A stretch of DNA of 64,000 nt from an uncultured Porphyromonadaceae bacterium (GCA_947253625.1 CAMYAB010000006.1:16628-80627), one strand, 5' to 3'. Positions 1-8,833 are shown, numbered from the stretch's first letter. The notes: generated by a model from the letters alone, not told the origin. Program-made: numbers and translations.

Positions 1-1193
1 CATACGTTTCCAGCCTGTTGATTGCCCCAGTTGAATAGCCCATTGCTGTGCGTGTTGCGCAAGCGACCGGCCACGTTGAGCGAAAACCTAAGGTTCTTGA
101 CCGGCTCGGAGTCGATATTGGCCCGGAAGCCGTATTGATTGAACTTATAGGTATTAAGGACGCCATTCTGGTTCATCAGTTCGCCACTGGCATAGTAGCG
201 TAGTTTTTTGGTGCCACCGGTAGTTGAGAGGGTGTGCTTTTGCATGAGGGTCGCTTTCAGTGCCGGTGAGAGCCAGTCGGTATTTTCGTAGCCATCAGTC
301 GGGTCGCTGTTGTTGACCATCTCCATCTCCTCTTTCGTAAACTTTGGCGCATTTCCATCGAGTTCGCTCGCTCTATTGTGCCATTGCATGTACTCGAGAC
401 CGTTTAGAAACTCCGGGAGGGTTGTCGGCTTGGAGAAAGTAAATGTACCGGCATAGCTGATGTTGTCCTTGCCTTCATTTCCTCTCTTGGTGGTAATCAG
501 GATCACACCGTTGCCGGCACGCATCCCGTACACAGCTGCCGCAGCAGCGTCCTTCAGGACGGAGATCGACTCGATATCTCTGGGGTTGACCTCATTCATC
601 CGACGTGCCACACCATCCACCAGCACCAGCGGGGCTGAGCTACCTTTGTAAGTATTGTAGCCACGGACAAGCAGTTCGGTGCCATCCGATCCCGGTGCAC
701 CGGTGGACTGCATGCCGGAGATACCGGGTGCTCTACCGATGAGGAGCTGAGAGGTATTGCTGACAGGTACCCGGTTGATATCCTTGGAGGAGATCACCGA
801 AACGGATCCGGTCAGGTGAGATTTTTTCTGAGTACCATAGGCCACGACGACCAGCTCGCCCAGCTGCTCCACATCCTCGCTCAGGACCACATTGATCGTA
901 CTCCGTCCTCCCACGGCCACCTCTTGGGTTGCCATGCCGATATAGGTGTAGACGAGGATGTCGTTTTGTCCGGCGCGGATGGTGTAGTTACCTTTCATGT
1001 CGGTCACTGTGCCGGTTGATTTGTTTTTGACCTGGACGGTCACCCCTATCAGCGGGGTCCCATCACGCTCAGTTACTTTGCCACGCACGTCTGTAGCTTG
1101 TGCCACTGCTGTGACCGGCATGATGGCTAGTAAGACCGCAGAAAAGAAGCTGATGACTAAGCTTCGCCTCAACAAGGCTGAATGAATATTCAT
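1..1193 (-). CDS. SusC/RagA-like TonB-dependent outer-membrane receptor, N-terminal part
   Basis: The reading frame starts with ATG at 1193 and stays open to the window edge, giving 397 codons, so the barrel is missing. A signal peptide covers about residues 1-32 and ends AVAQ. A carboxypeptidase-regulatory-like domain follows (about 33-110), then the SusC-family stretch VVVAYGTQKKS and the plug domain with VLKDAAAAAVYGMRAGNG. This family imports glycans or peptides across the outer membrane with a SusD lipoprotein, which would lie to the left of the window. The hexosaminidase gene 69 bases upstream on the same strand, with no visible promoter between them, suggests co-transcription and a substrate containing N-acetylhexosamine. 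That substrate is an inference. Confidence 0.93.
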   Translation of the reverse strand, partial: MNIHSALLRRSLVISFFSAVLLAIMPVTAVAQATDVRGKVTERDGTPLIGVTVQVKNKSTGTVTDMKGNYTIRAGQNDILVYTYIGMATQEVAVGGRSTINVVLSEDVEQLGELVVVAYGTQKKSHLTGSVSVISSKDINRVPVSNTSQLLIGRAPGISGMQSTGAPGSDGTELLVRGYNTYKGSSAPLVLVDGVARRMNEVNPRDIESISVLKDAAAAAVYGMRAGNGVILITTKRGNEGKDNISYAGTFTFSKPTTLPEFLNGLEYMQWHNRASELDGNAPKFTKEEMEMVNNSDPTDGYENTDWLSPALKATLMQKHTLSTTGGTKKLRYYASGELMNQNGVLNTYKFNQYGFRANIDSEPVKNLRFSLNVAGRLRNTHSNGLFNWGNQQAGNV

Positions 1194-1262
1194 AATCACT
1201 GATCCAATGTTTTTGGTTAGGTAAAATGTTGTCATTGTCTATACACCGCACTCAGCGATGGC

Positions 1263-3611
1263 TCACCAGACGACCAGCTCATCCGTGACAAGCAGATCTC
1301 CGGGGTGTGGAAGATGGTAGTGTACTTTTAGGTATCGCGCATTCTGGTTTGGGAAAAAAGTAAAGGTCTCAATCTCTTGTCGGGTTTGCCGAGGTGGCTT
1401 TTGGGGGTGGATTCGCCCCACAAGTCGATAGTCCTGTCCATCCTCGGAGATCGACAGCTCTATCCACTCCGGCAGGCTGACCCGCGGACCGGGCTGATGC
1501 ATGCACCGAGTCGACACACTGTGGACCATGGAGTCCTCCTGCAGGTCTAGGACGGCAATATTGTCCTGTGCCAAGTTGGTCACCAGCCATATACCGTCGC
1601 AAAAGTCAGCCGTTCCCCTCCGACCATCCACGAGTGCCGTCTCCGGTCCGGATGTGACAAATTGTCGGCTCAGCGGTGTCTTCCAGATCAGAGGCTTACC
1701 TATCGCTCGATGGTAGTCGGCACTGACTTTGCTCAGGTAGCCACTGATCACGCCGTCCACAAAGTAGGCGGCCACGATCCTTGCCGAGTCGGTCACCACC
1801 AGAGTATCACCAGGGAAGTATCGCTTCGACCGAAGTGTGGGGATGCTCCCGTCCGTGGTGTAGCGTATCTCCGCAGGGTCACGCTCTCCGTCAAGGGTCA
1901 CACGTATGGCTTTGTGAATGCGATCCACCTCTATTTTTTCCTGTAGCAGCGATGAGGGCCGATAGCTATTAACCCCTCGTTGCCGTAGTTTCTCCACCTC
2001 GATATTCACCCTTCGCCTAAAGTCTTTGGGGTCTTTTCTTGCCGGATCGGTCCAAGCAATCTCCGCCAAGGAGAGTAGGCGTGGAAAGATCATGTACTCT
2101 GCATGGCTTGGAGTGGGTACGTACTCTGTCCACAGGTTGCCTTGGACACCGATGATTCGTTGTTGCTCTTTTTCGGAAAGAACCCTCGGGAGAGGATCGT
2201 AGCCATAGGTGCGCATGAAAGTCGTTGTCCACCCGTTGGCCAAGGGTTCGTAGCGTCGATCCGACTGGTAGTAGTCCAAGTAAAGGAGACCTACCGGGCA
2301 CATGATCGCATCGTGCCCCTGCCGAGCAGCTCGGATAGCCCCTTCCTCTCCTCGCCACGACATGATCGTCGTACCCTCCGGGATCTCTCCGGCACCAATC
2401 TCGTCCCATGCAATGGCAGTCCGACCCTTGCTTCTGAGGTAGTCGGCTATTTTTCCAAAAAAGTAGCTCTGTAGCCCTTCCACCCCGCCAAGGCCCTCCC
2501 GTCGTATCACGGCCTGGCACTTGGGACAGCTCTTCCAGCTCTGCATATCGGCTTCATCCCCTCCTATATGAATCTGTCGTGAGGGAAAAAGGGCAATCAT
2601 TTCATCCAATACGCGGCACAAAAAGGTGTAGGTATCGGGGTTGCCCAAGCATAAGTCACGATCATACCGCCGAGGCTGACCTGTGCAGGAGAGTGCCGGA
2701 TAGGCATACAGTACTTCATGGCTATGGCTTGGCATCTCTATCTCGGGGATGACCTCTATTCCCCGCTCCGAGGCGTACCGCACCACCTCGGCCATCTCTT
2801 CTCGGGTGTAGTACCCCCCATAGGCATGAGGGGCATCACTGTCTGCATGCGCCCGATCTCCATCGCTCCACCACTCTTCAAAGTCCGCCACTGTCCGGTA
2901 AGCTGTCTTTTGGGTCAGTGCCGGGTACGCCCGTATCTCAGCACGCCAGCCACCTCCGTCCGTCAGGTGCCAGTGGAGTCGATTTAGCTTGTACCGGGCC
3001 ATCTCATCAAGGAGCTTGAGGACAAACTCCTTGGGCATAAAGTGACGCGAGACGTCCAGCATCAGTCCTCGGTACGAAAATCTTGGGCGATCGGAGATCC
3101 TAGTAGCGGGTAGGCCCCGGGCCGTCATTAGCTGTCGAAGTGTCTGCAACCCATATCGTGCCCCCTCCGTACCCCCATACTCCAAGCGGACTCCGGCTGT
3201 GGCACTCACGCAGAGACGGTACTCAGCCGGCTCCATTTCGGCCAGCCGGACCAGTTTGCAAAAAGCGACACCACCGGCCGGTACCGACAATCCGTCACCG
3301 ACAAAGCTCGCCTTTTGCCCCAGTTGCTCCAGATCACCCACCACTTCTCGGAGCAAAGGATATAGATCCCTATCGGCCCCCTCTATCAAAAGTGTGGCTC
3401 CATCACCGCGCCATCCGAACGCCGGCTCTTCCGGGAAAGAAACCTTCTGTGGCATGGGGATCAGATTGACCGACGAGGGTCGGATCAGCGAGTCAACCAG
3501 ACCAAGTGCACTCCGGCCGCCATACCCTGGTATGGTGGCCGAGGACAAGATTGCGGTCGCAATGCAGGCCACCAATGAGAGTGGCACTCGCTTTATGCCC
3601 AAGTAGATCAT
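1263..3611 (-). CDS. nahA: Secreted beta-N-acetylhexosaminidase, GH20
   Basis: A 782-residue exported glycoside hydrolase that removes terminal beta-linked GlcNAc or GalNAc from glycans. It has a hydrophobic leader, a GH20b-type N-terminal domain (about 50-170), and a catalytic barrel with HWHLTDGGGWR near 213 and the catalytic Asp-Glu pair in HIGGDEAD (D352-E353). Behind these are a chitobiase C-terminal-like segment (IRYTTDGSIPT, near 590) and a discoidin-like beta domain (about 650-782) with WIELSISEDGQDY. Size and order match NahA of P. gingivalis, hence the symbol by analogy. It is the first gene of a likely operon with the SusC-like receptor, so the enzyme may supply that transporter. 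Confidence 0.93.
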   Translation of the reverse strand: MIYLGIKRVPLSLVACIATAILSSATIPGYGGRSALGLVDSLIRPSSVNLIPMPQKVSFPEEPAFGWRGDGATLLIEGADRDLYPLLREVVGDLEQLGQKASFVGDGLSVPAGGVAFCKLVRLAEMEPAEYRLCVSATAGVRLEYGGTEGARYGLQTLRQLMTARGLPATRISDRPRFSYRGLMLDVSRHFMPKEFVLKLLDEMARYKLNRLHWHLTDGGGWRAEIRAYPALTQKTAYRTVADFEEWWSDGDRAHADSDAPHAYGGYYTREEMAEVVRYASERGIEVIPEIEMPSHSHEVLYAYPALSCTGQPRRYDRDLCLGNPDTYTFLCRVLDEMIALFPSRQIHIGGDEADMQSWKSCPKCQAVIRREGLGGVEGLQSYFFGKIADYLRSKGRTAIAWDEIGAGEIPEGTTIMSWRGEEGAIRAARQGHDAIMCPVGLLYLDYYQSDRRYEPLANGWTTTFMRTYGYDPLPRVLSEKEQQRIIGVQGNLWTEYVPTPSHAEYMIFPRLLSLAEIAWTDPARKDPKDFRRRVNIEVEKLRQRGVNSYRPSSLLQEKIEVDRIHKAIRVTLDGERDPAEIRYTTDGSIPTLRSKRYFPGDTLVVTDSARIVAAYFVDGVISGYLSKVSADYHRAIGKPLIWKTPLSRQFVTSGPETALVDGRRGTADFCDGIWLVTNLAQDNIAVLDLQEDSMVHSVSTRCMHQPGPRVSLPEWIELSISEDGQDYRLVGRIHPQKPPRQTRQEIETFTFFPNQNARYLKVHYHLPHPGDLLVTDELVVW

Positions 3612-3824
3612 TGCAGTATCTATCAGATCGTCAACACCTATTCATTATCTCCGTACCGGATTCCGGTCGTGTCACGTACCACCCAAGCCCCGGCAGTGGG
3701 TGTGGTCATTCTCTAGTCTTCCACCTATAATATATAGTCTCCGAGCGCAAAGACCCGACGATTGAAGGGTGACCGATTCATAAAAAATATATGTTGCCAA
3801 ACAATTATAATGTTCTTTACTTTG

Positions 3825-3854
3825 CAAATGTATGAAAATATTCTTTCAAAACAA
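3825..3854 (-). promoter_or_regulatory. Bacteroidetes-type promoter for the hexosaminidase/SusC operon
   Basis: On the minus strand there is TTG (3854-3852), a 19-base spacer and TACATTTG (3832-3825), matching the -33/-7 pattern. It would give a leader of about 200 bases. A 10-bp inverted repeat (CCAAACAATT at 3797-3806, AATTGTTTGG at 3853-3862) brackets the promoter, and its right arm overlaps the -33 box. Confidence 0.6.
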
Positions 3855-4037
3855 TTGTTTGGTCACTATTTATGCCCAAATTAATTGGGCACTTGCTATA
3901 ATAACACCCAAGTCGGATCTATTTTTATTTTAAGAGGGGTGCATAAGCACCACTTATAAAACAATTTTGGATATTTCCACCAACAAAAGAAAAGAAAAGA
4001 TACATTCTCCACCGAAAAAGGTTGCTCAACAGTCAAA

Positions 4038-4074
4038 AAAAGGCCCCCAAAAACAGTGTTTTTGGAGGCCTTTT
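4038..4074. terminator. Orphan bidirectional terminator-like hairpin
   Basis: A 17-bp stem with one mismatch and a 3-base loop: AAAAGGCCCCCAAAAAC pairs with GTTTTTGGAGGCCTTTT. It has T runs on both strands. It does not sit behind any recognised gene, because both flanking promoters point away from it. Confidence 0.65.
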
Positions 4075-4113
4075 CAATTCGCTGAAAATAAGAGTGTTGC
4101 GATAGGGCTGTTT

Positions 4114-4195
4114 TTTCACGGATAGAAGCATTCGGTTTCACGGATAGAAGCAAAACTTTTCACGGATAGAAGCGTTCGCATAGACAGATAGAAAA
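4114..4195 (+). repeat. 22-bp-phased repeat cluster 1 (4 units)
   Basis: Units begin at 4114, 4136, 4158 and 4180, exactly 22 bases apart. The first three are TTTCACGGATAGAAGC, separated by the 6-base spacers ATTCGG, AAAACT and GTTCGC. The last is the divergent form ATAGACAGATAGAA. The same family occurs at 12967, 38032, 40775, 50902 and 59263. Confidence 0.95.
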
Positions 4196-4248
4196 AAAAA
4201 ACGGCACACGATTTGGAAGAGGAGATGCTGTTAAAAACAAGGAATTAT

Positions 4249-4279
4249 TTTGGCAGTCTTAAAAAAATGACTAAATTTG
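4249..4279 (+). promoter_or_regulatory. Promoter of the small lipoprotein gene
   Basis: TTTG at 4249-4252, a 19-base spacer, then TAAATTTG at 4272-4279, a close match to the Bacteroidetes sigma-A pattern. Transcription would start near 4286, about 80 bases before the start codon. Confidence 0.7.
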
Positions 4280-4368
4280 CGCAGAATTTGATTCGGCCGT
4301 GTGTCGAGGAGTTTTTGATCCAAGACCGGTCGAGTCGGTAGTAGATTAATAAAACAAGGAAATTGATT

Positions 4369-4617
4369 ATGAAGAAGAGTGTAAAGTCAGTGCTGACACT
4401 TGCATGTGTGGCACTATTCGCAGTTGGTATGGCATCTTGCCAAGAGAAGAAATCTGCTGAGGAAAAAGTAGAGGACGGCATTGAGCAAGTAGGCGAAGGC
4501 CTAGAGCAGGGTGCTGAGCAAGCTACCGAGGCTGTAGAGCAAGGTGCTGAGCAAGCAGCCGAGGCTGTAGAGCAAGGTGCTGAGCAGGTAGCTGACCAAG
4601 TTCAAAACAATCAGTAA
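4369..4617 (+). CDS. Small lipoprotein with 11-residue amphipathic repeats
   Basis: An 82-residue protein. The ATG at 4369 is chosen over a TTG two codons earlier. A lipoprotein signal (hydrophobic run, then GMASC) places it in an outer or inner membrane facing the periplasm or surface. The rest is very acidic and low in complexity: three copies of an 11-residue motif like VEQGAEQAAEA, encoded by an exact 33-bp DNA period. The pattern resembles LEA-type or apolipoprotein-like amphipathic helices. It has its own promoter and a strong terminator, so it is monocistronic and perhaps highly expressed. I do not recognise a specific family, and its function is unknown. Confidence 0.85.
   Translation: MKKSVKSVLTLACVALFAVGMASCQEKKSAEEKVEDGIEQVGEGLEQGAEQATEAVEQGAEQAAEAVEQGAEQVADQVQNNQ
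4501..4599 (+). repeat. 33-bp tandem repeat inside the small lipoprotein gene (3 copies)
   Basis: Copies at 4501-4533, 4534-4566 and 4567-4599. The middle copy differs from the first by a few bases, and the third diverges at its end. Since 33 is a multiple of three, copy-number change would lengthen or shorten the protein by 11 residues without a frameshift. Confidence 0.9.
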
Positions 4618-4729
4618 TACAGACTCCTCATATCAACCCAGGGAACGCCACAAGGTAGCTCTCTCCGGGTTGACAGGAGAAACACTGCTGGAGATTTTTG
4701 CATAAAGTCTCCACAGTAATTTGTACAAG

Positions 4730-4764
4730 GTGTGCCAAAACAAATGTTTTGGCACACTTTTTTT
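4730..4764 (+). terminator. Rho-independent terminator of the small lipoprotein
   Basis: A 13-bp perfect stem (GTGTGCCAAAACA with TGTTTTGGCACAC) followed by seven T. It lies 112 bases after the stop codon. Confidence 0.9.
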
Positions 4765-4845
4765 CGTCCCATTTTCATCCACTTTTCATCCAATAGCTGT
4801 ACCGATCGGAGCGATTGGGGGAGTCCGGGCAGGAAGTGGATACGA

Positions 4846-4893
4846 GCGAGGGAGTGTGTCAAGAGCTAATCGGCTCTCGACACACCCCCTCGC
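4846..4893. other. Long imperfect hairpin between convergent genes
   Basis: Arms 4846-4866 and 4873-4893 (21 bp, 2 mismatches) around a 6-base loop. No T run follows on either strand. A second short hairpin, CACGAAG/CTTCGTG, begins about 15 bases further on. It sits between the converging small lipoprotein and gcvT and may help end transcription, but this is not certain. Confidence 0.6.
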
Positions 4894-5017
4894 CTTATGA
4901 GGCTGTGTCACGAAGGAGGTTACTTCGTGGCAAGATTCCGGCACACTATGCTATATTATGGTCAATGTATGGCCGTCCGACACACGCTTACTTGGGGTGT
5001 GTATGCCTGAGATTCGT

Positions 5018-6109
5018 TTACTTCCGAAATGGGAGCTTTACGACCTGGCACTCAACACTCTTGTCACGTACCAAGACAGCCACCTTGGTACCCGGCTCCT
5101 TGAACGCTTTTTGGACATACCCCAGTCCGATTCCTTTTTTCAGGGTTGGGGACATGGTACCCGAGGTGATGTGCCCGATGGCATTGCCCTCCAAGTCGGT
5201 GACAGTGTAGCCCTCACGGGGTATACCACGTCCGATGACCTCAATTCCCACCAAGCGACGCTTGATTCCCTCTTCTTTTGTCTTTTCCAAGAGCGATCGG
5301 CTGGGTAGGTTTTCCTTGCCCTCAATGAGCTTGGTGACCCACCCCAAGCCGGCTTCGAGAGGGTTGGTGGTGTCGTCTATATCATTGCCGTACAGGCAAA
5401 AGCCCATCTCTAGTCGGAGAGTGTCTCTTGCACCCAGTCCACATGGTTTGATACCGTACTCCTTGCCGGCATCAAAGAGTTGCGACCAGATGAATTCGGG
5501 GTCTTTTAGGTCCAAAAAGTAGAGCTCAAAGCCACCTGCTCCGGTGTATCCGGTGTTGGAAAAGAGGACCTTGTGTCCGGCAAACTCCCCAGATTTGAAT
5601 GCATAGTAGGGGATCTCGTCGAGGTTGGTCTCGGTGCATTTTTGGATGGTTTCCTTGGCTTTGGGTCCTTGGACGGCCAGGATACTCATGCGGTCGGATT
5701 GGTCGATCAGCTCCACCCCATCGATGAGGTGTTTTTGGAGCCAGGTGTAGTCTTTTTGGACGTTGGCAGCATTGGCCACCAGCATGTAGTGATCTTCACA
5801 GCAGTAGATGATGAAGTCGTCCACGATTCCGCCCTGGTCATTGGGGAGATAGTTGTACTGCGCTTTGCCGGGTGTGAGTTTGGCAATGTCGTTGCTACAG
5901 ACATTTTGGAGGTACTCAAGTACTTTGGGGCCTTTGGCCACAATGGAGCCCATGTGTGAGACATCAAACACACCGACCGCCTCCAGGACGGTCATGTGCT
6001 CGGCATTGATTCCCTCGTACTGGATCGGCATATCGTAGCCGGCAAACTCGCCCATCTTGGCGCCCAATCGGAGGTGTATGTCGTGAAATGGAGTCTGTTT
6101 TAGTGCCAT
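5018..6109 (-). CDS. gcvT: Aminomethyltransferase, glycine cleavage T protein
   Basis: A 363-residue cytoplasmic enzyme, normal length for GcvT. It transfers the aminomethyl carbon from lipoylated H protein to tetrahydrofolate, releasing ammonia. Family signatures are visible: the N-terminal MGEFAGYDMPIQYEG, then GVFDVSHMG, and near 230 GLGARDTLRLEMGFCLYGND. The C-terminal barrel-type domain has GYTVTDLEGNAIGHITSGTMSP. It follows pepT by 73 bases on the same strand with no clear promoter between, so it probably ends a pepT-containing transcript. I saw no glycine riboswitch in the short gap. Other gcv genes are not in the window. Confidence 0.96.
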   Translation of the reverse strand: MALKQTPFHDIHLRLGAKMGEFAGYDMPIQYEGINAEHMTVLEAVGVFDVSHMGSIVAKGPKVLEYLQNVCSNDIAKLTPGKAQYNYLPNDQGGIVDDFIIYCCEDHYMLVANAANVQKDYTWLQKHLIDGVELIDQSDRMSILAVQGPKAKETIQKCTETNLDEIPYYAFKSGEFAGHKVLFSNTGYTGAGGFELYFLDLKDPEFIWSQLFDAGKEYGIKPCGLGARDTLRLEMGFCLYGNDIDDTTNPLEAGLGWVTKLIEGKENLPSRSLLEKTKEEGIKRRLVGIEVIGRGIPREGYTVTDLEGNAIGHITSGTMSPTLKKGIGLGYVQKAFKEPGTKVAVLVRDKSVECQVVKLPFRK

Positions 6110-6182
6110 ACTTATTCGTTGACTTGGTTCAATAAAATGATTGGTTTTGACTTTTCACGGTGGTTTTTTCTTGGTGTTCCCC

Positions 6183-7421
6183 TTATTTTTTCACGGGGGT
6201 GGAGACAATCTTTAGGATCACCTCGGTTGCCTTGATCATGTTGTTGATCGGGAGGTATTCGTATCGGCCATGGAAGTTGTGACCGCCGGCGAAGATATTG
6301 GGGCAAGGCAATCCCATGAAGGAGAGTTTGCTACCGTCTGTTCCGCCTCGTATGGGGCCAATCTTGGGCTCCACACCCACTGCTTTCATGGCCTCTTCAG
6401 CATGCCGTACAATGTACATGACGGGCTCCACCACCTCACGCATATTGTAGTACTGGTCTCGGACCTCAGCGGTCACGCGTCCCTCGCCATAGAGCTCACA
6501 CATGCGCTTGGCAGTCTCTGTGATGCAGGACTTTTGGAGCTCAAAAAGTGCACGGTCATGATCGCGAAGGATGTACTGGAGGGTTGCCTCCTCCACAGTC
6601 CCGGACATACCGACCAGATGATAAAAGCCCTCGTAGCCCTCAGTGTTGTCGGGGCGTGCGGCAGGTAAATAGCTGTTGTACTCCATGGCCAGCAACATGG
6701 CATTGATCATCTTGCCTTTAGCACTGCCGGGGTGTACATTTAGTCCTTTGAAGGTAATGGTGGCGGCTGCGGCGTTGAAGTTTTCGTACTCCAGCTCACC
6801 TAGCTGTCCGCCGTCCATAGTGTACGCAAAGTCGGCACCAAATCTCCGGACATCAAATCGATCTGCGCCACGGCCGATCTCCTCATCCGGCGTGAAGCCT
6901 ACCTTGATCTCACCATGCTTGATCTCGGGATGCTCCACCAGATATTGTATAGCCTCCATGATTTCGGCAATGCCTGCTTTGTCGTCCGCACCTAGAAGTG
7001 TGTGCCCATCTGTTACCATGATCTCCTGTCCTTTGTACTGCTCTAGCTCGGGAAAGGTCTCGACGGAGATGGCGATACCCTCTTTTTCGTCCAAGACAAT
7101 GTCCCCACCGCGATAGTCTACGATATGGGGGTTGACCTCGGCACCACTCATATCGGGAGAGGTGTCCATGTGAGACACGAACCCGATTTTGGGCTGACCC
7201 TCAAGGCCATTGGCGGGCAAGGTTCCCATGAGGTAGCAGTTTTCGTCGAGTAGGATATCTTGGAGGCCAAGCTGGTGCATCTCTTTTTCGAGGAGACGGG
7301 CTAGGGCAAACTGTTTGTCTGTACTGGGGGTTGTTTCGGAAGTCTCACACGACTGGGTGTCGATGGATATGTAGCGTTTAAAGCGCTCAATAATACGGTC
7401 ACGGTTGATTTGGATATTCAT
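6183..7421 (-). CDS. pepT: Peptidase T, tripeptide aminopeptidase (M20B)
   Basis: The ATG at 7421 gives 412 residues, the usual PepT size. An upstream in-frame extension overlaps the previous gene and is not family-like. The zinc-ligand and catalytic motifs are present: SHMDTSPDMSG (about 78-88), GADDKAGIAEIM (about 140) and DEEIGRGAD (about 175), with a late HNFHGRYEY. It releases N-terminal residues from tripeptides in the cytoplasm, fitting a peptide-fermenting life. It starts 14 bases after the stop codon of the phosphohexomutase, so the two are surely co-transcribed. Confidence 0.95.
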   Translation of the reverse strand: MNIQINRDRIIERFKRYISIDTQSCETSETTPSTDKQFALARLLEKEMHQLGLQDILLDENCYLMGTLPANGLEGQPKIGFVSHMDTSPDMSGAEVNPHIVDYRGGDIVLDEKEGIAISVETFPELEQYKGQEIMVTDGHTLLGADDKAGIAEIMEAIQYLVEHPEIKHGEIKVGFTPDEEIGRGADRFDVRRFGADFAYTMDGGQLGELEYENFNAAAATITFKGLNVHPGSAKGKMINAMLLAMEYNSYLPAARPDNTEGYEGFYHLVGMSGTVEEATLQYILRDHDRALFELQKSCITETAKRMCELYGEGRVTAEVRDQYYNMREVVEPVMYIVRHAEEAMKAVGVEPKIGPIRGGTDGSKLSFMGLPCPNIFAGGHNFHGRYEYLPINNMIKATEVILKIVSTPVKK

Positions 7422-7435
7422 ATTTTTCTGTGGTT

Positions 7436-8812
7436 TTAGAGGTCCCGGATCACTTGGTCGGCGAGCTTGTCGGCCTCCTCGGCCGTGGCAGCCTCGGCAT
7501 ATATACGGAGGAGCGGCTCGGTATTGCTCTTGCGCAGGTGCACCCACCCGTCCGGGAAGTCCAGCTTGACACCATCCTCAGTGCAGATGTCGGCCTGTCC
7601 TTGGTAGGCGCCGGCTATTTTGCGAAACAGTGCCTCCGTATCGGTACCGGGCTTGAGCTCGACACGCTTCTTGACCATCTCGTAGCGGGGAAGCAGACTG
7701 TGGATCTGGGAGGGTTTGAGTGAGCGTTTGGCCATTATGGTCAGGAATAGTGCGATACCCACGATGGCATCACGCCCATAGTGAGCGGCTGGATAGATCA
7801 CGCCACCGTTTCCTTCTCCCCCGATGAGTGCCCCGACGGCCTTCATCTTCTCGACGACGTTCACTTCTCCCACCTTGGCTGCAAAGTACTGTCCGCCATA
7901 CCCCATCGTGATGTCTCGGAGCCCCCGAGACGAACTGAGGTTGGAGACGGTATTGCCACCCGGGCTGAGACTCAGCAGGTAGTCTGCAATGGCGATCAGA
8001 GTATTCTCTTCGCCAAAGGGTGTGCCGTCCTCGCAGATGATGGCTAGGCGATCGACGTCCGGATCCACCGCAAATCCGACATCGGCACCCTTTTCTCTCA
8101 CAGCCTCACACAGCGAGGTGAGGTTTTCGGGCAGTGGTTCGGCGGTGTGGGCAAAGTCTCCGGTGACATCAGCGTTGAGCAGGTAGACTTTTTTGACCCC
8201 CAGAGCCTCCAGTAGCTTTGGAACCACGAGTGCGCCTACGGAATTGATGCAATCAACCACGACGGTAAACTCTCCTGCGGCAATAGCCGGAACGTCCACT
8301 GTCGGTAGCGCCACCACGTCCAAGACATGCCTCTCGGTATAGTCGCGATCAATGATCTTGCCTATTTTGTCGACCGACACGTAGTCAAAGTCTTTGCTTT
8401 CAGCCAGTGCCACCACTTGCTCGCCCTCCATTTTATTCAAAAACTCACCTCTATGGTTGAGGAGCTTGAGGGCATTCCAGTGTCGCGGGTTGTGGCTGGC
8501 AGTGATAATGATCCCCCCATCGGCTTTTTCGAGAGCTACGGCGATCTCGGTCGTCGGTGTGCTGGAAAATCCGAGTCGCACCACGTCAAAACCCTGAGCC
8601 AGTAGCGTACCGATCACGATCTGCTCTACCATTTCGCCGGAGATGCGTCCGTCTCTTCCGACGACCACTTTACCGGACTTGAGGGGTGAGTTGGTTTTCA
8701 AAAACTCAGCATACGCCGAAGTGAAAGCCGCAATGTTGGTGGGGTTGAGCCCTTCGGTGGTAGGGCCTCCAATAGTTCCGCGTATTCCGGAGATGGATGC
8801 TATTAGACTCAT
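7436..8812 (-). CDS. glmM: Phosphoglucosamine mutase / phosphohexomutase
   Basis: A 458-residue alpha-D-phosphohexomutase. The phosphoserine loop TASHNPRHWNALK has its active serine at 106. The metal loop is DPDVDRLAI (about 245), the sugar-specificity loop GGEGNGGVIYP (about 325), and the phosphate-binding end RKSNTEPLLRIYAE. In Bacteroidales such proteins are usually called GlmM (glucosamine-6-P to glucosamine-1-P for cell-wall UDP-GlcNAc), but the family also holds phosphomannomutases and the sequence alone does not separate them. It lies between the DUF4827 lipoprotein (21-base gap) and pepT. Confidence 0.88.
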   Translation of the reverse strand: MSLIASISGIRGTIGGPTTEGLNPTNIAAFTSAYAEFLKTNSPLKSGKVVVGRDGRISGEMVEQIVIGTLLAQGFDVVRLGFSSTPTTEIAVALEKADGGIIITASHNPRHWNALKLLNHRGEFLNKMEGEQVVALAESKDFDYVSVDKIGKIIDRDYTERHVLDVVALPTVDVPAIAAGEFTVVVDCINSVGALVVPKLLEALGVKKVYLLNADVTGDFAHTAEPLPENLTSLCEAVREKGADVGFAVDPDVDRLAIICEDGTPFGEENTLIAIADYLLSLSPGGNTVSNLSSSRGLRDITMGYGGQYFAAKVGEVNVVEKMKAVGALIGGEGNGGVIYPAAHYGRDAIVGIALFLTIMAKRSLKPSQIHSLLPRYEMVKKRVELKPGTDTEALFRKIAGAYQGQADICTEDGVKLDFPDGWVHLRKSNTEPLLRIYAEAATAEEADKLADQVIRDL

Positions 8813-8833
8813 GATCCTATTTATTGTGCTATG

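Larger units (their letters stand above)
3612..4368. other. Divergent intergenic region, no gene seen
   Basis: About 750 AT-rich bases between the leftward hexosaminidase and the rightward small lipoprotein. It holds the hexosaminidase promoter with its flanking inverted repeat, a hairpin TGCCCAA/TTGGGCA (3873-3891), a strong orphan terminator-like hairpin (4038-4074), the first cluster of 22-bp repeats (4114-4195) and the lipoprotein promoter. I see no convincing reading frame. Confidence 0.7.

Noticed and set aside
1194..1262. Separate promoter for the SusC-like gene
   Set aside because: No TAnnTTTG on the minus strand in this short gap.
6110..6182. Glycine riboswitch ahead of gcvT
   Set aside because: The gap is only 73 bases and shows no glycine aptamer core. 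The gene is probably read through from pepT.
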